This document shows positions 1 to 9,107 of a DNA stretch of 64,000 bases, piece by piece. Positions within the stretch are counted from its first letter, which is position 1. Each line of letters starts with the position of its first letter. Source of the DNA: CALLPQ01 sp964392325 (GTDB lineage: Bacteria > Pseudomonadota > Alphaproteobacteria > Caulobacterales > Parvularculaceae); contig CAYMPJ010000001.1 in the NCBI GenBank assembly GCA_964392325.1, positions 124,001 to 188,000 of the forward strand. The letters run 5' to 3'. The notes beneath the pieces were generated by a model. That model did not search any database, had not been told where the DNA came from, and was given only the letters and a program-made list of their open reading frames with translations. Made by a program: the position numbers and the translations under genes.

Positions 1-585
1 AATGATTTTTACTGGAACGACCCTGAGGGTGGTTTTGATTATCCCATGGGCCATATTCAATTGCTCGAACATATGAACGGCGATGTTATTCAAGGTCAGG
101 CCCAAGAGCGTATACCCGAATGGCTGGTGCCCAATTTTATGGCAGATGCAATTGCCAGTCGCCTGCTGGCATTTTTGGTAATGTCGGAAGATTTACCCGA
201 ACAACGAAACCGGGTGCGCCTCGATAAAAACGGGGAAATTGTTATCGACTATTGGGCCAATAATCTTGTGGGCCATGAACGTCTGGTTAAAAAATTTGAA
301 AAGAAACTCTCCAAGCTGGGGCGCTTGCGAAAATGTTACCGGGATCATCGTTTTCAAATCGATGAACTCTTACCCCTTTACGGGACTGCCCACCAATGTG
401 GAACAGTGCGCATGGGCAATGATCCAAAATCATCTGTCGTCAATGCCCAATGCAAGGCTCATGAGGTGGATAATCTCTATATCGCGGATTCCGGGGTATT
501 TGTGACATCGGCGGCGGTAAACCCGGCGCTTACCGTTGTTGCCAATGCGATGCGCGTTGGCGAGCATATAGTCGGACAGTTATAA
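1..585 (+). CDS. GMC family oxidoreductase, C-terminal part (5' end outside window)
   Basis: The reading frame is already open at base 1, so only the last 194 residues are present. They form the C-terminal substrate/FAD domain of the glucose-methanol-choline oxidoreductase family, flavoenzymes that oxidise alcohols or sugars. The family signature is clear: GTAHQCGTVRMG carries the active-site His, and SGVFVTSAAVNPALT carries the second active-site residue (Asn, in SAAVNP) and the FAD contact. The end GEHIVGQL is typical of the family terminus. The substrate cannot be told from this part. A small membrane peptide gene follows 210 bp downstream but has its own promoter. The family assignment is firm; the subfamily is unknown. 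Confidence 0.93.
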   Translation, partial: NDFYWNDPEGGFDYPMGHIQLLEHMNGDVIQGQAQERIPEWLVPNFMADAIASRLLAFLVMSEDLPEQRNRVRLDKNGEIVIDYWANNLVGHERLVKKFEKKLSKLGRLRKCYRDHRFQIDELLPLYGTAHQCGTVRMGNDPKSSVVNAQCKAHEVDNLYIADSGVFVTSAAVNPALTVVANAMRVGEHIVGQL

Positions 586-663
586 GAACGCCCCCTCAAT
601 TCCCCCCTAAAAAGGACTGTTTTGGTTAAATTCCCGAAATAGGCGCAAAATGTGCGTTTTTCC

Positions 664-692
664 TTGACGGCGCACTGGTTGCACTTTATAAG
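664..692 (+). promoter_or_regulatory. sigma70-type promoter for the small membrane peptide gene
   Basis: TTGACG at 664-669 and TATAAG at 687-692 are separated by exactly 17 bp. This is a near-consensus housekeeping promoter. The expected transcription start is close to 699, giving a leader of about 95 nt before the ATG at 795. Read directly from sequence; activity is inferred. Confidence 0.6.
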
Positions 693-794
693 TAATATGA
701 CAGATTAATGACAGAATATTATCACTTTTATTACACTCTGGTTGCCTGATCGCCCGGCACCCCATAGTTGAGCGTAAATATCGAGGAATTTATA

Positions 795-977
795 ATGATT
801 GAAAATAATCAGCCCATTCGCCGCCCTGTGCTCTACATTTTTGCTGCAGCCTTAGCGATTGCCGTGGTGGTCCCGCTCGCTATTTCATCAGGTCAGACAC
901 AAACCGCTGGCATATTTGATGAATGTTATGAGGTTTCCTGCGATAGCCCTGTTTTACTGGCCGATGCCGGGGAATAG
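795..977 (+). CDS. small single-span membrane protein, 60 aa, unknown
   Basis: I do not recognise this gene. The ATG at 795 is preceded by GAGG at 783-786 at good spacing; a TTG further upstream (768) has no ribosome site and is less likely. The product begins with a polar basic stretch (MIENNQPIRRP), followed by one hydrophobic segment (about residues 11-28, LYIFAAALAIAVVVPLAIS). A short acidic tail holds two cysteines (ECYEVSC). The expected topology is a short N-terminal cytoplasmic end with the tail outside the membrane, or a non-cleaved signal anchor. The near-consensus promoter upstream supports a real gene. It could be a lone small membrane protein or a subunit of an unknown complex. 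Confidence 0.6.
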   Translation: MIENNQPIRRPVLYIFAAALAIAVVVPLAISSGQTQTAGIFDECYEVSCDSPVLLADAGE

Positions 978-996
978 GGGCTTTTCGACCCCTTTT
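977..996 (+). terminator. weak terminator-like hairpin after the small membrane gene
   Basis: GGGG (977-980) can pair with CCCC (989-992), and TTTT follows directly. The stem is only 4 bp, so this is a weak candidate. Confidence 0.3.
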
Positions 997-1124
997 CCGT
1001 TTTATGAAATGTAATTTTCGACAGTCCGTGACCCGCAGCCCCCGCTGTCATGCTGGCAGAGCGCCAAGACCCATCAGCGACTTCACACTGACCGATATCA
1101 ATATTGATTGCGCTGAAGGCTTTT

Positions 1125-1143
1125 TAAGCCTTCAAACCAAACG
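1125..1143. other. perfect 8-bp hairpin downstream of trxA
   Basis: GAAGGCTT and AAGCCTTC are separated by TTT. The hairpin lies 36 bp past the trxA stop codon. No T-run follows on either strand, so it is not a classical terminator, but it may protect the 3' end of the trxA message. Confidence 0.4.
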
Positions 1144-1178
1144 CCCTTAACCAGGCGTGATGCGTAAAGATTTATGCG

Positions 1179-1526
1179 TTAAGCTGTGGTTGTTTTATTG
1201 CTTTCAGCAATCACATCGGCAATCCATGAGTCGAGCGCTGATTTTGGCGCCGCGCCAACTTTGGTTGCAACCAGTTCACCATCATTGAAGATCATCAATG
1301 TCGGAATACCGCGCACACCAAAACGACCGGGTGTTTCAGGGTTTTCATCAATATTGATTTTGGTGATCACGATTTCGTCGGCTCTGGCATCGGCAATATC
1401 TTCCAGCGCAGGGCCAATCTGGCGGCAGGGTCCGCACCATTCAGCCCAGAAATCCACTAAAATTGGTCCGTTCGCTTCAAGAACATCTTTTGCAAATGAA
1501 GCGTCAGTAATGGCTTTGGTACCCAT
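1179..1526 (-). CDS. trxA: thioredoxin
   Basis: This is a 115-residue thioredoxin that reduces protein disulfides in the cytoplasm. The active site WCGPC places the redox cysteines at residues 31 and 34. The conserved cis-proline is in GIPTLMIF (Pro75), and FNDGE with a following Gly-rich loop completes the fold. AAAGGATG lies just upstream of the ATG and serves as the ribosome site. It lies 181 bp downstream of addA on the same strand, an order familiar in alphaproteobacteria (addB-addA-trxA). The gap is long enough for its own promoter. Length and motifs are standard. Confidence 0.97.
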   Translation of the reverse strand: MGTKAITDASFAKDVLEANGPILVDFWAEWCGPCRQIGPALEDIADARADEIVITKINIDENPETPGRFGVRGIPTLMIFNDGELVATKVGAAPKSALDSWIADVIAESNKTTTA

Positions 1527-1707
1527 GTCATCATCCTTTTAATTTAAGGGGTCCCCACATAGCGGGAGTCATTTTCTGTCCTTAAGATAGGGACATTTTT
1601 GTCCCGATCAAGAGTTTTGCTCCGCCCATGGAAAAACAAGGCTGATTATCCTAATCTATTGTTTTTAAATAGTTTATTTTGATAATAGTATAAAATTCTG
1701 ACGCGCA

Positions 1708-4700
1708 TCACGGTTTCGCGATATATTGGGCAAAAGCGTGATCTAAGATTTCATCCGATAACACCATTAATCGCGCTTCAAAAGTCCAAAGGAGCGCTGT
1801 TTTTACCGCTCGATCGGGATAGATTTCCTGAATAAGGGCGCGGTAGGCTGCCATCTGCACAATATAATCATCGGCCACATCGCTCTCGCTTTTTGGGGGT
1901 GGTTGATTGGTTTTGTGATCGACGATTAAAACCTCATTGTCAGATATTGCTAGCCGGTCAATTTGACCGTTTATCATAATGTCTTCGCGCGCCCCCTTGG
2001 GGGTTCCGCCAATGCTGACTTCAGCGCGCGTGTGCGGCGAGAAAATTGCTGCAAACGCGCTTCCCTGAATTATGGCCAGCACTTCATCGCACCATTTTTC
2101 CACCAATTCAGTCTCCAATTCCGGCATGAGCTGGGATAATAATTTCAAACCTAGCGTCTTTTGTTCCGCCTGCGGATAAGTTGGAAGAATTTCCAATAAT
2201 CGATGCAGAGCACGCCCACGGGCAAAGCGATCTTTGTGCGGGGAGGTACTGGTCGGCACCGACATTTTATCAGTTATAGTTTGGGAGACCTCCTCTTCCA
2301 TTTGGGCATTTTCTTCAAGGCGATTGGCAATTGTTGATGGCGTCCAGTGCTCATCGGGTTTTTCGGCGGGGCATGAGAGATGCAACCAATCGGGCGCATC
2401 GCCCATGCTTTTCCCTATCGACGCTGTCTCTTCTTTGCGGTCAAGTTCACCGCTTTGATTGCAAGCATATCGCCAGCCTTGTTGCTCTGAAGAAAGGGTC
2501 CACGGAAGTTTGATCGTTTCAATTGGTTTGCCTTGTTTTTGCAATACCTCTTTTGCATTCATGGCGAGATGATGCCAGACATCCATATTAAAGGGATTAT
2601 CTGCATTTCCCGATGCCCCTTTTTTGCCCGGCTCAATACCGCAAAAGTAAAGGCGATCCCTTGCCCGGGTTGCCGCCACATAAAAAATACGGCGATATTC
2701 TTCATAGGCGAGGTTTTTTTGTTCCTGTACAGCTTCTCTGGCAAGCTCATTTTGTGATGCTTTGTCACCGACCAAGAAAGGAAACCTCAAACCATCACCC
2801 TCATGATAAAGAGGGCTTTTAGGGGTTTTGGTATTGGGGGGTAAATGCGCATCAAGCAAAAACACCACATTACCCTCTAACCCCTTTGCGCCGTGCACTG
2901 TCATTACACGAACGGCCTGACTTTCCTGATCAAGCTCTCGCTTTATTTCGCCAGCATTATCGTCGAACCAACTTAAAAAGCCCTGTAAATGACGCGGAAA
3001 AAGCGCTTCATACTCAAGGGTTTTTTGAATGAATGCATCAAGGGAATCGGCGCAAGAAAACCCAAGACGGGCAAAAAATCGTTGCCTGCCGGTTTCAATA
3101 CCATTTTCCATGTTCCGGGCTTCCAGTATGTGGGTATAAAAATCATATGCCCCCTGATGCATCGCAATTTTTTGCGTTGCCAACATCTCCTGATAGGCAT
3201 GTTTCCACTTTTCATTTTCCAAATGACGTTTGCGAAGGCTTTTCCAGAGGCTTGAAGAACGACCATGCGCAAGCGCAAATAAATCATCATCGGTAAATCC
3301 AAATAACGGACTTTTTAACACCTCCCCAAGAGAGAGATCATCTTCTGGCATTAACGCCCATTGGCCATAACTTAACAGATCAAGAATTGCGATATCTTCT
3401 TTGGGTTTAAACCGGTCAGCACCGGCAACCGGCACGCCTTCGCGGCGCAGGGACTTATCCATTTGATGGAATAAATCTTTGCGTTTTTGCACAAGGATAA
3501 TAATATCACCTGCGCAAATCGGGCGACCTCGGGCTTGTAGCATTTCCCCTTCATCAAGCCAATTGCGTATGGTTTTTGCAATATGATTACATAAAGTGGC
3601 CGTTGGATTGTCCTGACTGTTTACATTATCGGGCGTATCGACTGGCGCATCCCATGGGTTGGGAACTATTTTTTCTGGCTGTGGTACGAGCGGCCAAACC
3701 TCGACCAGACCGGCATCTGCATCGCGATGAATTTCATGGCGCATCGGATAAACATCACCCAGCCCCGACATAACACTCCTTGACGCAAAGGCTGCATCAA
3801 CAAATTCCAGAACCGGCGCGGTCGAGCGAAACGAGAGCGTTAGCGGCACTTCTTTGAAAGTCGATACGACCGACATGTTTTTCCCGATTGTCCCGCGCTT
3901 TTCATTAAACAGAGATGTATCAGCTCCCTGAAATGAATAGATGGATTGTTTTTCATCGCCCACCACAAAGAGGGAGCGATGTTTATCGCGCGCGCCCTCA
4001 CCAGCAAAAAACTCGGCCAAGGGTCGCTCGATAACATCCCATTGAAAGGGGCTCGTATCCTGCGCTTCATCAAGTAGAATATGTTCAAGTCCGTTATCCA
4101 ATTTATACATAACCCACTGGGTCGCATTGGTCTGGGTTCCCGGTCGCGGATCAAACAAATCTCTGGTGCGCAAAATCAGATCATCAAAATCAAGCGCGCC
4201 CGCAGACCATTTCAATTTCTCGTAAATTTCACGCAAATGCATTCCGAAGATAAGCCAGTGGCGGGTGTCGGTCAGTATTTTTAAAGAGTTGAGTTTATCT
4301 TGCGCTTTTATAAATTCTTCTCTTATGGCTTCGAGCTGAGCATCGAGAGCTGGATCCTCTTTCTTCACCTTCGCATCGGTTAGTTTGTCTCTGGATTTCC
4401 CCTTCGTGGTCATAAAATAACTCATCAGAAGATCATATTTTTCCTGTAAATCAGTTGTTATACGGATTTTATCGAGACTCTCCGCAAAGCCTTGCATTGT
4501 TTTAGCCCCCAAATGCAATGTCTTTGCCGCTTTTGCAATTTCTCCGTCAGGAAAATGTGAAAATGCTTCACCAATAATATCTTCACGTGTAATTTCAGGT
4601 TTTAGAGAAAATTCTTGCTCCATCCCCTTTATCATCCCATCGGCCGAGCCATAGGATGCAATGCAGGCATCGATCTTGAAGCGCTCGCTAATAAATCTTT

Positions 4701-5289
4701 TCACTTTCTCCGAAAAAGAATTCGCGCCATAAAGAGCTGCCAGATGATCAAATGACTGTCTGAGCGCGCTATTATTTTGTGTATCGCGAATGGCGGAGCG
4801 TATTGCCGTATCAATGAGCAATGCAGTCGCACCATCATCCAATTCCTTAAAACCCGGCGGTATATTGGCCTCTACGGGAAAGCGCCGTAGGACCGAAGCA
4901 CAAAAAGCGTGAATAGTTTGGATTTTCAATCCGCCCGGCGTCTCTAGTGCGCGAGCAAATAATTGGCGTGCTTTGGAAAGTTGCTCTCCAGTGCGCGGTC
5001 GCGCCCCTTCGCCTTCCAGCTCTTGCAGGATTTTTGCAAGAGTTTCATTATCTTTCAAAGCCCAATCACCAAGCAATGAAAATAATCGCTCTGCCATTTC
5101 AGCGGCGGCGGCTTTTGTATAGGTGATGCATAATATATGGGAGGGATCAGCCCCTTCGAGCAATAATCTAGCCACCCTATTTGTCAGTACACGTGTTTTC
5201 CCAGAACCCGCATTGGCCGCCACCCAAGCCGAGATCAAAGGATTAGCAGCTGCAGTTTGATTTTTGATAGTTTGCGCAAAGGCATCCAT
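1708..5289 (-). CDS. addA: double-strand break repair helicase-nuclease subunit AddA
   Basis: This 1193-residue protein is the helicase/nuclease subunit of AddAB, which resects DNA double-strand ends for RecA-dependent repair. The UvrD/Rep-type Walker A motif ANAGSGKTR (Lys31) is at the N-terminus. Helicase motif II is seen as LLDEAQDTSPFQWDV, followed by VVGDEKQSIYSFQGA (motif III). Motifs V/VI include VMTVHGAKGLEG and YVAATRARDRLYF. The C-terminal RecB-family nuclease carries GQIDRLAI, IVDHKTN and the QMAAYR motif, so both activities look intact. Its start overlaps the addB stop by one base (TGATG), indicating translational coupling. Confidence 0.97.
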   Translation of the reverse strand: MDAFAQTIKNQTAAANPLISAWVAANAGSGKTRVLTNRVARLLLEGADPSHILCITYTKAAAAEMAERLFSLLGDWALKDNETLAKILQELEGEGARPRTGEQLSKARQLFARALETPGGLKIQTIHAFCASVLRRFPVEANIPPGFKELDDGATALLIDTAIRSAIRDTQNNSALRQSFDHLAALYGANSFSEKVKRFISERFKIDACIASYGSADGMIKGMEQEFSLKPEITREDIIGEAFSHFPDGEIAKAAKTLHLGAKTMQGFAESLDKIRITTDLQEKYDLLMSYFMTTKGKSRDKLTDAKVKKEDPALDAQLEAIREEFIKAQDKLNSLKILTDTRHWLIFGMHLREIYEKLKWSAGALDFDDLILRTRDLFDPRPGTQTNATQWVMYKLDNGLEHILLDEAQDTSPFQWDVIERPLAEFFAGEGARDKHRSLFVVGDEKQSIYSFQGADTSLFNEKRGTIGKNMSVVSTFKEVPLTLSFRSTAPVLEFVDAAFASRSVMSGLGDVYPMRHEIHRDADAGLVEVWPLVPQPEKIVPNPWDAPVDTPDNVNSQDNPTATLCNHIAKTIRNWLDEGEMLQARGRPICAGDIIILVQKRKDLFHQMDKSLRREGVPVAGADRFKPKEDIAILDLLSYGQWALMPEDDLSLGEVLKSPLFGFTDDDLFALAHGRSSSLWKSLRKRHLENEKWKHAYQEMLATQKIAMHQGAYDFYTHILEARNMENGIETGRQRFFARLGFSCADSLDAFIQKTLEYEALFPRHLQGFLSWFDDNAGEIKRELDQESQAVRVMTVHGAKGLEGNVVFLLDAHLPPNTKTPKSPLYHEGDGLRFPFLVGDKASQNELAREAVQEQKNLAYEEYRRIFYVAATRARDRLYFCGIEPGKKGASGNADNPFNMDVWHHLAMNAKEVLQKQGKPIETIKLPWTLSSEQQGWRYACNQSGELDRKEETASIGKSMGDAPDWLHLSCPAEKPDEHWTPSTIANRLEENAQMEEEVSQTITDKMSVPTSTSPHKDRFARGRALHRLLEILPTYPQAEQKTLGLKLLSQLMPELETELVEKWCDEVLAIIQGSAFAAIFSPHTRAEVSIGGTPKGAREDIMINGQIDRLAISDNEVLIVDHKTNQPPPKSESDVADDYIVQMAAYRALIQEIYPDRAVKTALLWTFEARLMVLSDEILDHAFAQYIAKP

Positions 5290-8200
5290 CAGCCCTCCCC
5301 CTCCTCTTCTTCATCGCTTTCGCTATCAGCCCATTCCTTGCGCCGCGCAAGAAGATCATAATCTCCATAGTCGTTTTTAAACTCGGGGCGTGGTTGAGAG
5401 AGATAGGGGGTAGTTTCCAGATCAAACTTTTCAATGAGTGTGACTAGGCCCTCATGGGCATCCTCGATAGCGCTTTCGTTAAAAACGATACTATCTTTTG
5501 CGGGACAACCCGGGTCACTGGATTTTCTGCCTAAGGTTTTAACGAAGGCCAGTCGGTTAACTCTGGTTGTATTGATATTTTCAAAGCCATTTCGTTGTGC
5601 AATAATTCCGGTAAGGGCAAGCTGCGGGTTAAATTTTTTGCCTTGTTTTTCTGTCGGCAATTGTCCGGTTTTATAATCATATATTGCAAGGCCGGCTGGT
5701 TCATCGCCTTGCGCCATGACATCGATCCGGTCAACATAGGCATTGATCGTAAAGCTATGACCCGCCGTTTTGATTTCACAACTCCCTTTCTCCTCCATGA
5801 CTTTTGCCCGCCCTTCCGTTAGGCGCATCCGATGCCAATCAACAAACCAGTCCATTGACTTGGCAAGGGCTGGTTGCCAAATTTGGCTTATATCATAAGG
5901 AATTGAGAGGCTCTCAACTTCTATAGCCATGAGCATTTGCAAATGCGCTAAATCTTCTTCCCGGCTGATGGTGTCATCTTTTGTGGGCCTTTGTTTTGCA
6001 AATTTTTCAAACGCTGCATGTACGAGAATACCAACATAGCGATGGCTGAACTCTTCATTGAATTTATCCAGCTTGTACAATTTCAAAATATCGCGCCCAT
6101 AAATAAAATAGGGATCACGCAGCCATTTCTCGATGCGGGTTACATATAATTCTCGCGGCCTTGCCTCAATTGGAGGCCGTGGGCACGGCTTTTCAATTGG
6201 GGGGGTCGGTGTTGGTGTATTGAGGGTTAAAGCATAATGCGCATAAAGCGCAGAGCAATCAACGCTTTCCAAGCCTATGCTAGCGGTCAGAATGTTCTTT
6301 AAACGGATAATCCAGCGGGAAGGCTTTGCAGGCGCATTACCGGCGCGCTTGGCGCGGGTAATGGTTACATATTCGCTGGACGCCAGTTGCGAGAAATCAT
6401 GGGCGGCAAGGCCAATCCGGCGTTCTGGTGAGGGAAGACCAATTTTCTCACGCATATCCCGCGATAAAAACCCGTCAAGATTTGCCTCCCCGGGCCACAC
6501 ACCCTCATTAAGCCCGCCCAAAATAATGTGATCGCCCGTTTGCAAGCGGGCCTCCAAGGGGCCAAGAATTGTAACACGCGGATGGGTCGCGCGGTGACGA
6601 CGTACGGTCTCCCCGCTAATCAAGCTTGAAAAAATCTCCGCATAATAATCCGATGTATTCACCAGATGCCCGCACTCCTTAAGGGAAGACAAAATCGATG
6701 CCGTCTCAACGCCGTCCTCCCCGCGCCAGAGAATGGACTGATCCTGATCTGTATCTTTTGAGGGAACCACAGCAATTGTCAGAGCTTCAGAGATTTCAAT
6801 ATGCAAGCGCAGCATATCTGCAAAAGAGATCGCCTCACTTGAAGCTTTCGTAAACGAGGTCAAAACGCCATCAAGCCACTCCATAAGAGGAGTGAGTTTC
6901 GCGATATCTTTTTCATGGCGATAATTGGCTAGTTTACTCTTTATACCGCTCAAACCGGGGGGAGGCTTTAATCCTCTTAAGGCTTTATCCAGAATCGCCA
7001 ATGCGTCTTTAGGGAACAAATCCCCCGTTTGCGGGTTACATAAAGGATGTCGCAACACCGATAACAACAATACCGGATCTGATATATCGTCCATCCAGCG
7101 GGCAACCAATTGCAAAAATGTCCCGCGTTCGCAGTTCGCAAAAGGAATACCCGCAGAATCATCAATATCGATATCCCAGCGTTTGCACTTGGAGATAACC
7201 CGCCGTGTTAAGTCACGATCTGGGGTAACCAGCATTATTTTTTTGTCTGGTGCATTGAGCGCCTCGCGAATAACAATAGCAATTGCACTGGCCTCGCCTT
7301 CTTCGTCATCAGCCTCAATCAGAGATAGACTATCGGTTGCCAATTCCCAGTCATTTTGTGCAATGTCTTTTATTTTCACCAACCAGTCATCAGTTGTTTC
7401 TGCCGGCCGCAAGGCAAGCGATAGTAACATTTGCCGCGCAGTATTTGTTTGCCGGGCAGCAAGGTTTGAAAACGGGTAAATATTCGCGCGTTCCAGCCCG
7501 GATTTATTGATCAGCGCATAAAGTCCGGCCTGCGGGTGGGCATCATTGATATTGTCCCATGCACGTTCATCAAGAGCCAGATCAACGCCCGGCAAAATCA
7601 CGCAACCCTTTGGTAGATTAGCCGTGATTTTCATGAGCCGCGCAACAGCGGGGGTGGAGCCGGTCGAACCGGCAATGATAACGGGGTGTTGCGGCGGTGA
7701 TTTCTCCCATTGATCAGCCGCGCGGTGAATAAGAGCAATGCGCCGCGCCGTCGGGTCCATCTTCTTGCACTCGGCAAGATAAGCGGGCCAACTATCTGTT
7801 ACTATTTTCAGAAAATCGCGCGAAATCTCCCAGTGGCTGGCAAGATCGAGTGTTTCAAACGAGATCTTATCCAGCGCATCAAAGGGAATATCTTCTGTAT
7901 AAAAAGAATCGAGAATTTTCTCCAGCTCTCGCGCTGCGCCCAATGCGGCAATCCAGTTTTTTGACCCCGCAAATTTTTCATTTTGGCGGGCCGTCAGGTG
8001 GGCAAGGGTGAGGCGTCTCTCCATCGTTGAAATAGCGGGAAGCAGTTCAGCGCTATCAAAGGGCGTGCCTTCATCATTTAAAGAAACAATATCATCATCA
8101 AGAGCACCAATTGCCTGAATGCGCGGTAAAAGACTGGCCTTACCATCGGCTTGCCTGATAAAGGCGGTCGCAAGATTACGCATTGCCCGGCGTGTGGGCA

Positions 8201-8342
8201 GATAAATTTCTATCTGCGCCAAGGCTAAAGGATCAAAATCCACACTTTCCATTGAAGCTTTTGCAAGACTGTCTAAAAAATCCTGCCCGGCATCGATTGA
8301 AAAATAGCGCGGCATTTGATGATCAAAAAGCGATTTACCCAT
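5289..8342 (-). CDS. addB: double-strand break repair protein AddB
   Basis: This is the 1017-residue partner of AddA. The N-terminal two-thirds resembles an inactivated helicase of the alphaproteobacterial AddB type (IYLPTRRAMRNLA early, then MLVTPDRDLTRRV). It includes LEARLQTGDHIILGGLNEGVWP, a conserved block of this family. The C-terminal RecB-like nuclease domain keeps the catalytic signature YDYKTGQLP and the downstream QLALTG. Together with AddA it gives the two nuclease sites that cut opposite strands. It begins 36 bp after murU and ends by overlapping addA, so it belongs to one minus-strand transcription unit. Its length agrees with alphaproteobacterial relatives. Confidence 0.95.
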   Translation of the reverse strand: MGKSLFDHQMPRYFSIDAGQDFLDSLAKASMESVDFDPLALAQIEIYLPTRRAMRNLATAFIRQADGKASLLPRIQAIGALDDDIVSLNDEGTPFDSAELLPAISTMERRLTLAHLTARQNEKFAGSKNWIAALGAARELEKILDSFYTEDIPFDALDKISFETLDLASHWEISRDFLKIVTDSWPAYLAECKKMDPTARRIALIHRAADQWEKSPPQHPVIIAGSTGSTPAVARLMKITANLPKGCVILPGVDLALDERAWDNINDAHPQAGLYALINKSGLERANIYPFSNLAARQTNTARQMLLSLALRPAETTDDWLVKIKDIAQNDWELATDSLSLIEADDEEGEASAIAIVIREALNAPDKKIMLVTPDRDLTRRVISKCKRWDIDIDDSAGIPFANCERGTFLQLVARWMDDISDPVLLLSVLRHPLCNPQTGDLFPKDALAILDKALRGLKPPPGLSGIKSKLANYRHEKDIAKLTPLMEWLDGVLTSFTKASSEAISFADMLRLHIEISEALTIAVVPSKDTDQDQSILWRGEDGVETASILSSLKECGHLVNTSDYYAEIFSSLISGETVRRHRATHPRVTILGPLEARLQTGDHIILGGLNEGVWPGEANLDGFLSRDMREKIGLPSPERRIGLAAHDFSQLASSEYVTITRAKRAGNAPAKPSRWIIRLKNILTASIGLESVDCSALYAHYALTLNTPTPTPPIEKPCPRPPIEARPRELYVTRIEKWLRDPYFIYGRDILKLYKLDKFNEEFSHRYVGILVHAAFEKFAKQRPTKDDTISREEDLAHLQMLMAIEVESLSIPYDISQIWQPALAKSMDWFVDWHRMRLTEGRAKVMEEKGSCEIKTAGHSFTINAYVDRIDVMAQGDEPAGLAIYDYKTGQLPTEKQGKKFNPQLALTGIIAQRNGFENINTTRVNRLAFVKTLGRKSSDPGCPAKDSIVFNESAIEDAHEGLVTLIEKFDLETTPYLSQPRPEFKNDYGDYDLLARRKEWADSESDEEEEGEG

Positions 8343-8378
8343 GGGTGATTATCAATCTTGCGGTTTTGGTGAGCAGGT

Positions 8379-9107
8379 TTATTCTTTTAGACTATGAAGC
8401 TTTTCCTCGGCCAACTCAATGCCTTTAGGGGTTCCGACATGGAGCCAGTGATGGGGATAAACGAGGCCATAAAGAGTGCCGCGCTCAGCTGCTTTTTTCC
8501 AAAAGACACGCGAGGAAAAAGGGCCTTCCGGCGCGTTCTCAATCAAGCGGGGGTGTAATATTTGCAGACCCGTAAAAGCAAAGGGAGTCTCTTCATCGCC
8601 CGCCTTTTCTAGGCTTCCATCTGTGTAAAGATGAAAATCACCATTACCGTCAAAGCCGCAGCTGCGCTCTAAGGGGACAAGCAATAATAATGCCTCCATA
8701 TCGCTGCGCCAGCCCTCGCGCAATTGCCGCGTTGCAGCCCCCACCGGGCCTCCTGCGAAAAAGGCATCGGTATTGGTTGAAAAAAACGGTGCATCACCGA
8801 TTTTTTCTTTGGCCTGAACAATGGCGCCGCCGGTTTCCATTAAGAGAGTGCGCTCATCGGAGTAATCGATAGTAATATTAGTGCGAGCCTTAAGATGGGC
8901 TTCAATCTGTTCGGGAAAATAATGGAGATTGACAATCGCATCGCCAACCCCGCCGGCAATCAATTCATCAAGAACATAGTCGAGCAAAGCTTTGCCATTG
9001 ACCTCTACCAAAGGTTTTGGGCGTTTGGCTGTAAGAGGCATCATTCGCGTACCAAGACCCGCAGAAAGCACGATTGCCCGGTTGAGCTTTGAAGTTTCAT
9101 TGATCAT
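8379..9107 (-). CDS. murU: nucleotidyltransferase, probable N-acetylmuramate 1-phosphate uridylyltransferase
   Basis: This 242-residue NTP transferase has the sugar-nucleotide pyrophosphorylase signature at its N-terminus (AGLGTRMMPLTAKRPKPLV). Other conserved blocks are FSTNTDAFF, with the metal-binding Asp, and FTGLQILHP. By family and by position directly after the kinase AmgK, it should make UDP-MurNAc from MurNAc-1-phosphate. That is the recycling route for peptidoglycan that bypasses de novo synthesis and intrinsic fosfomycin sensitivity. Its ATG overlaps the amgK stop by one base. The general nucleotidyltransferase call is certain; the MurU role rests on the pairing. Confidence 0.88.
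   Translation of the reverse strand: MINETSKLNRAIVLSAGLGTRMMPLTAKRPKPLVEVNGKALLDYVLDELIAGGVGDAIVNLHYFPEQIEAHLKARTNITIDYSDERTLLMETGGAIVQAKEKIGDAPFFSTNTDAFFAGGPVGAATRQLREGWRSDMEALLLLVPLERSCGFDGNGDFHLYTDGSLEKAGDEETPFAFTGLQILHPRLIENAPEGPFSSRVFWKKAAERGTLYGLVYPHHWLHVGTPKGIELAEEKLHSLKE

Noticed and set aside
6925..7479. A 184-residue plus-strand frame opposite addB
   Set aside because: AddB is firmly supported by motifs and coupling to addA; the antisense frame has no recognisable feature.
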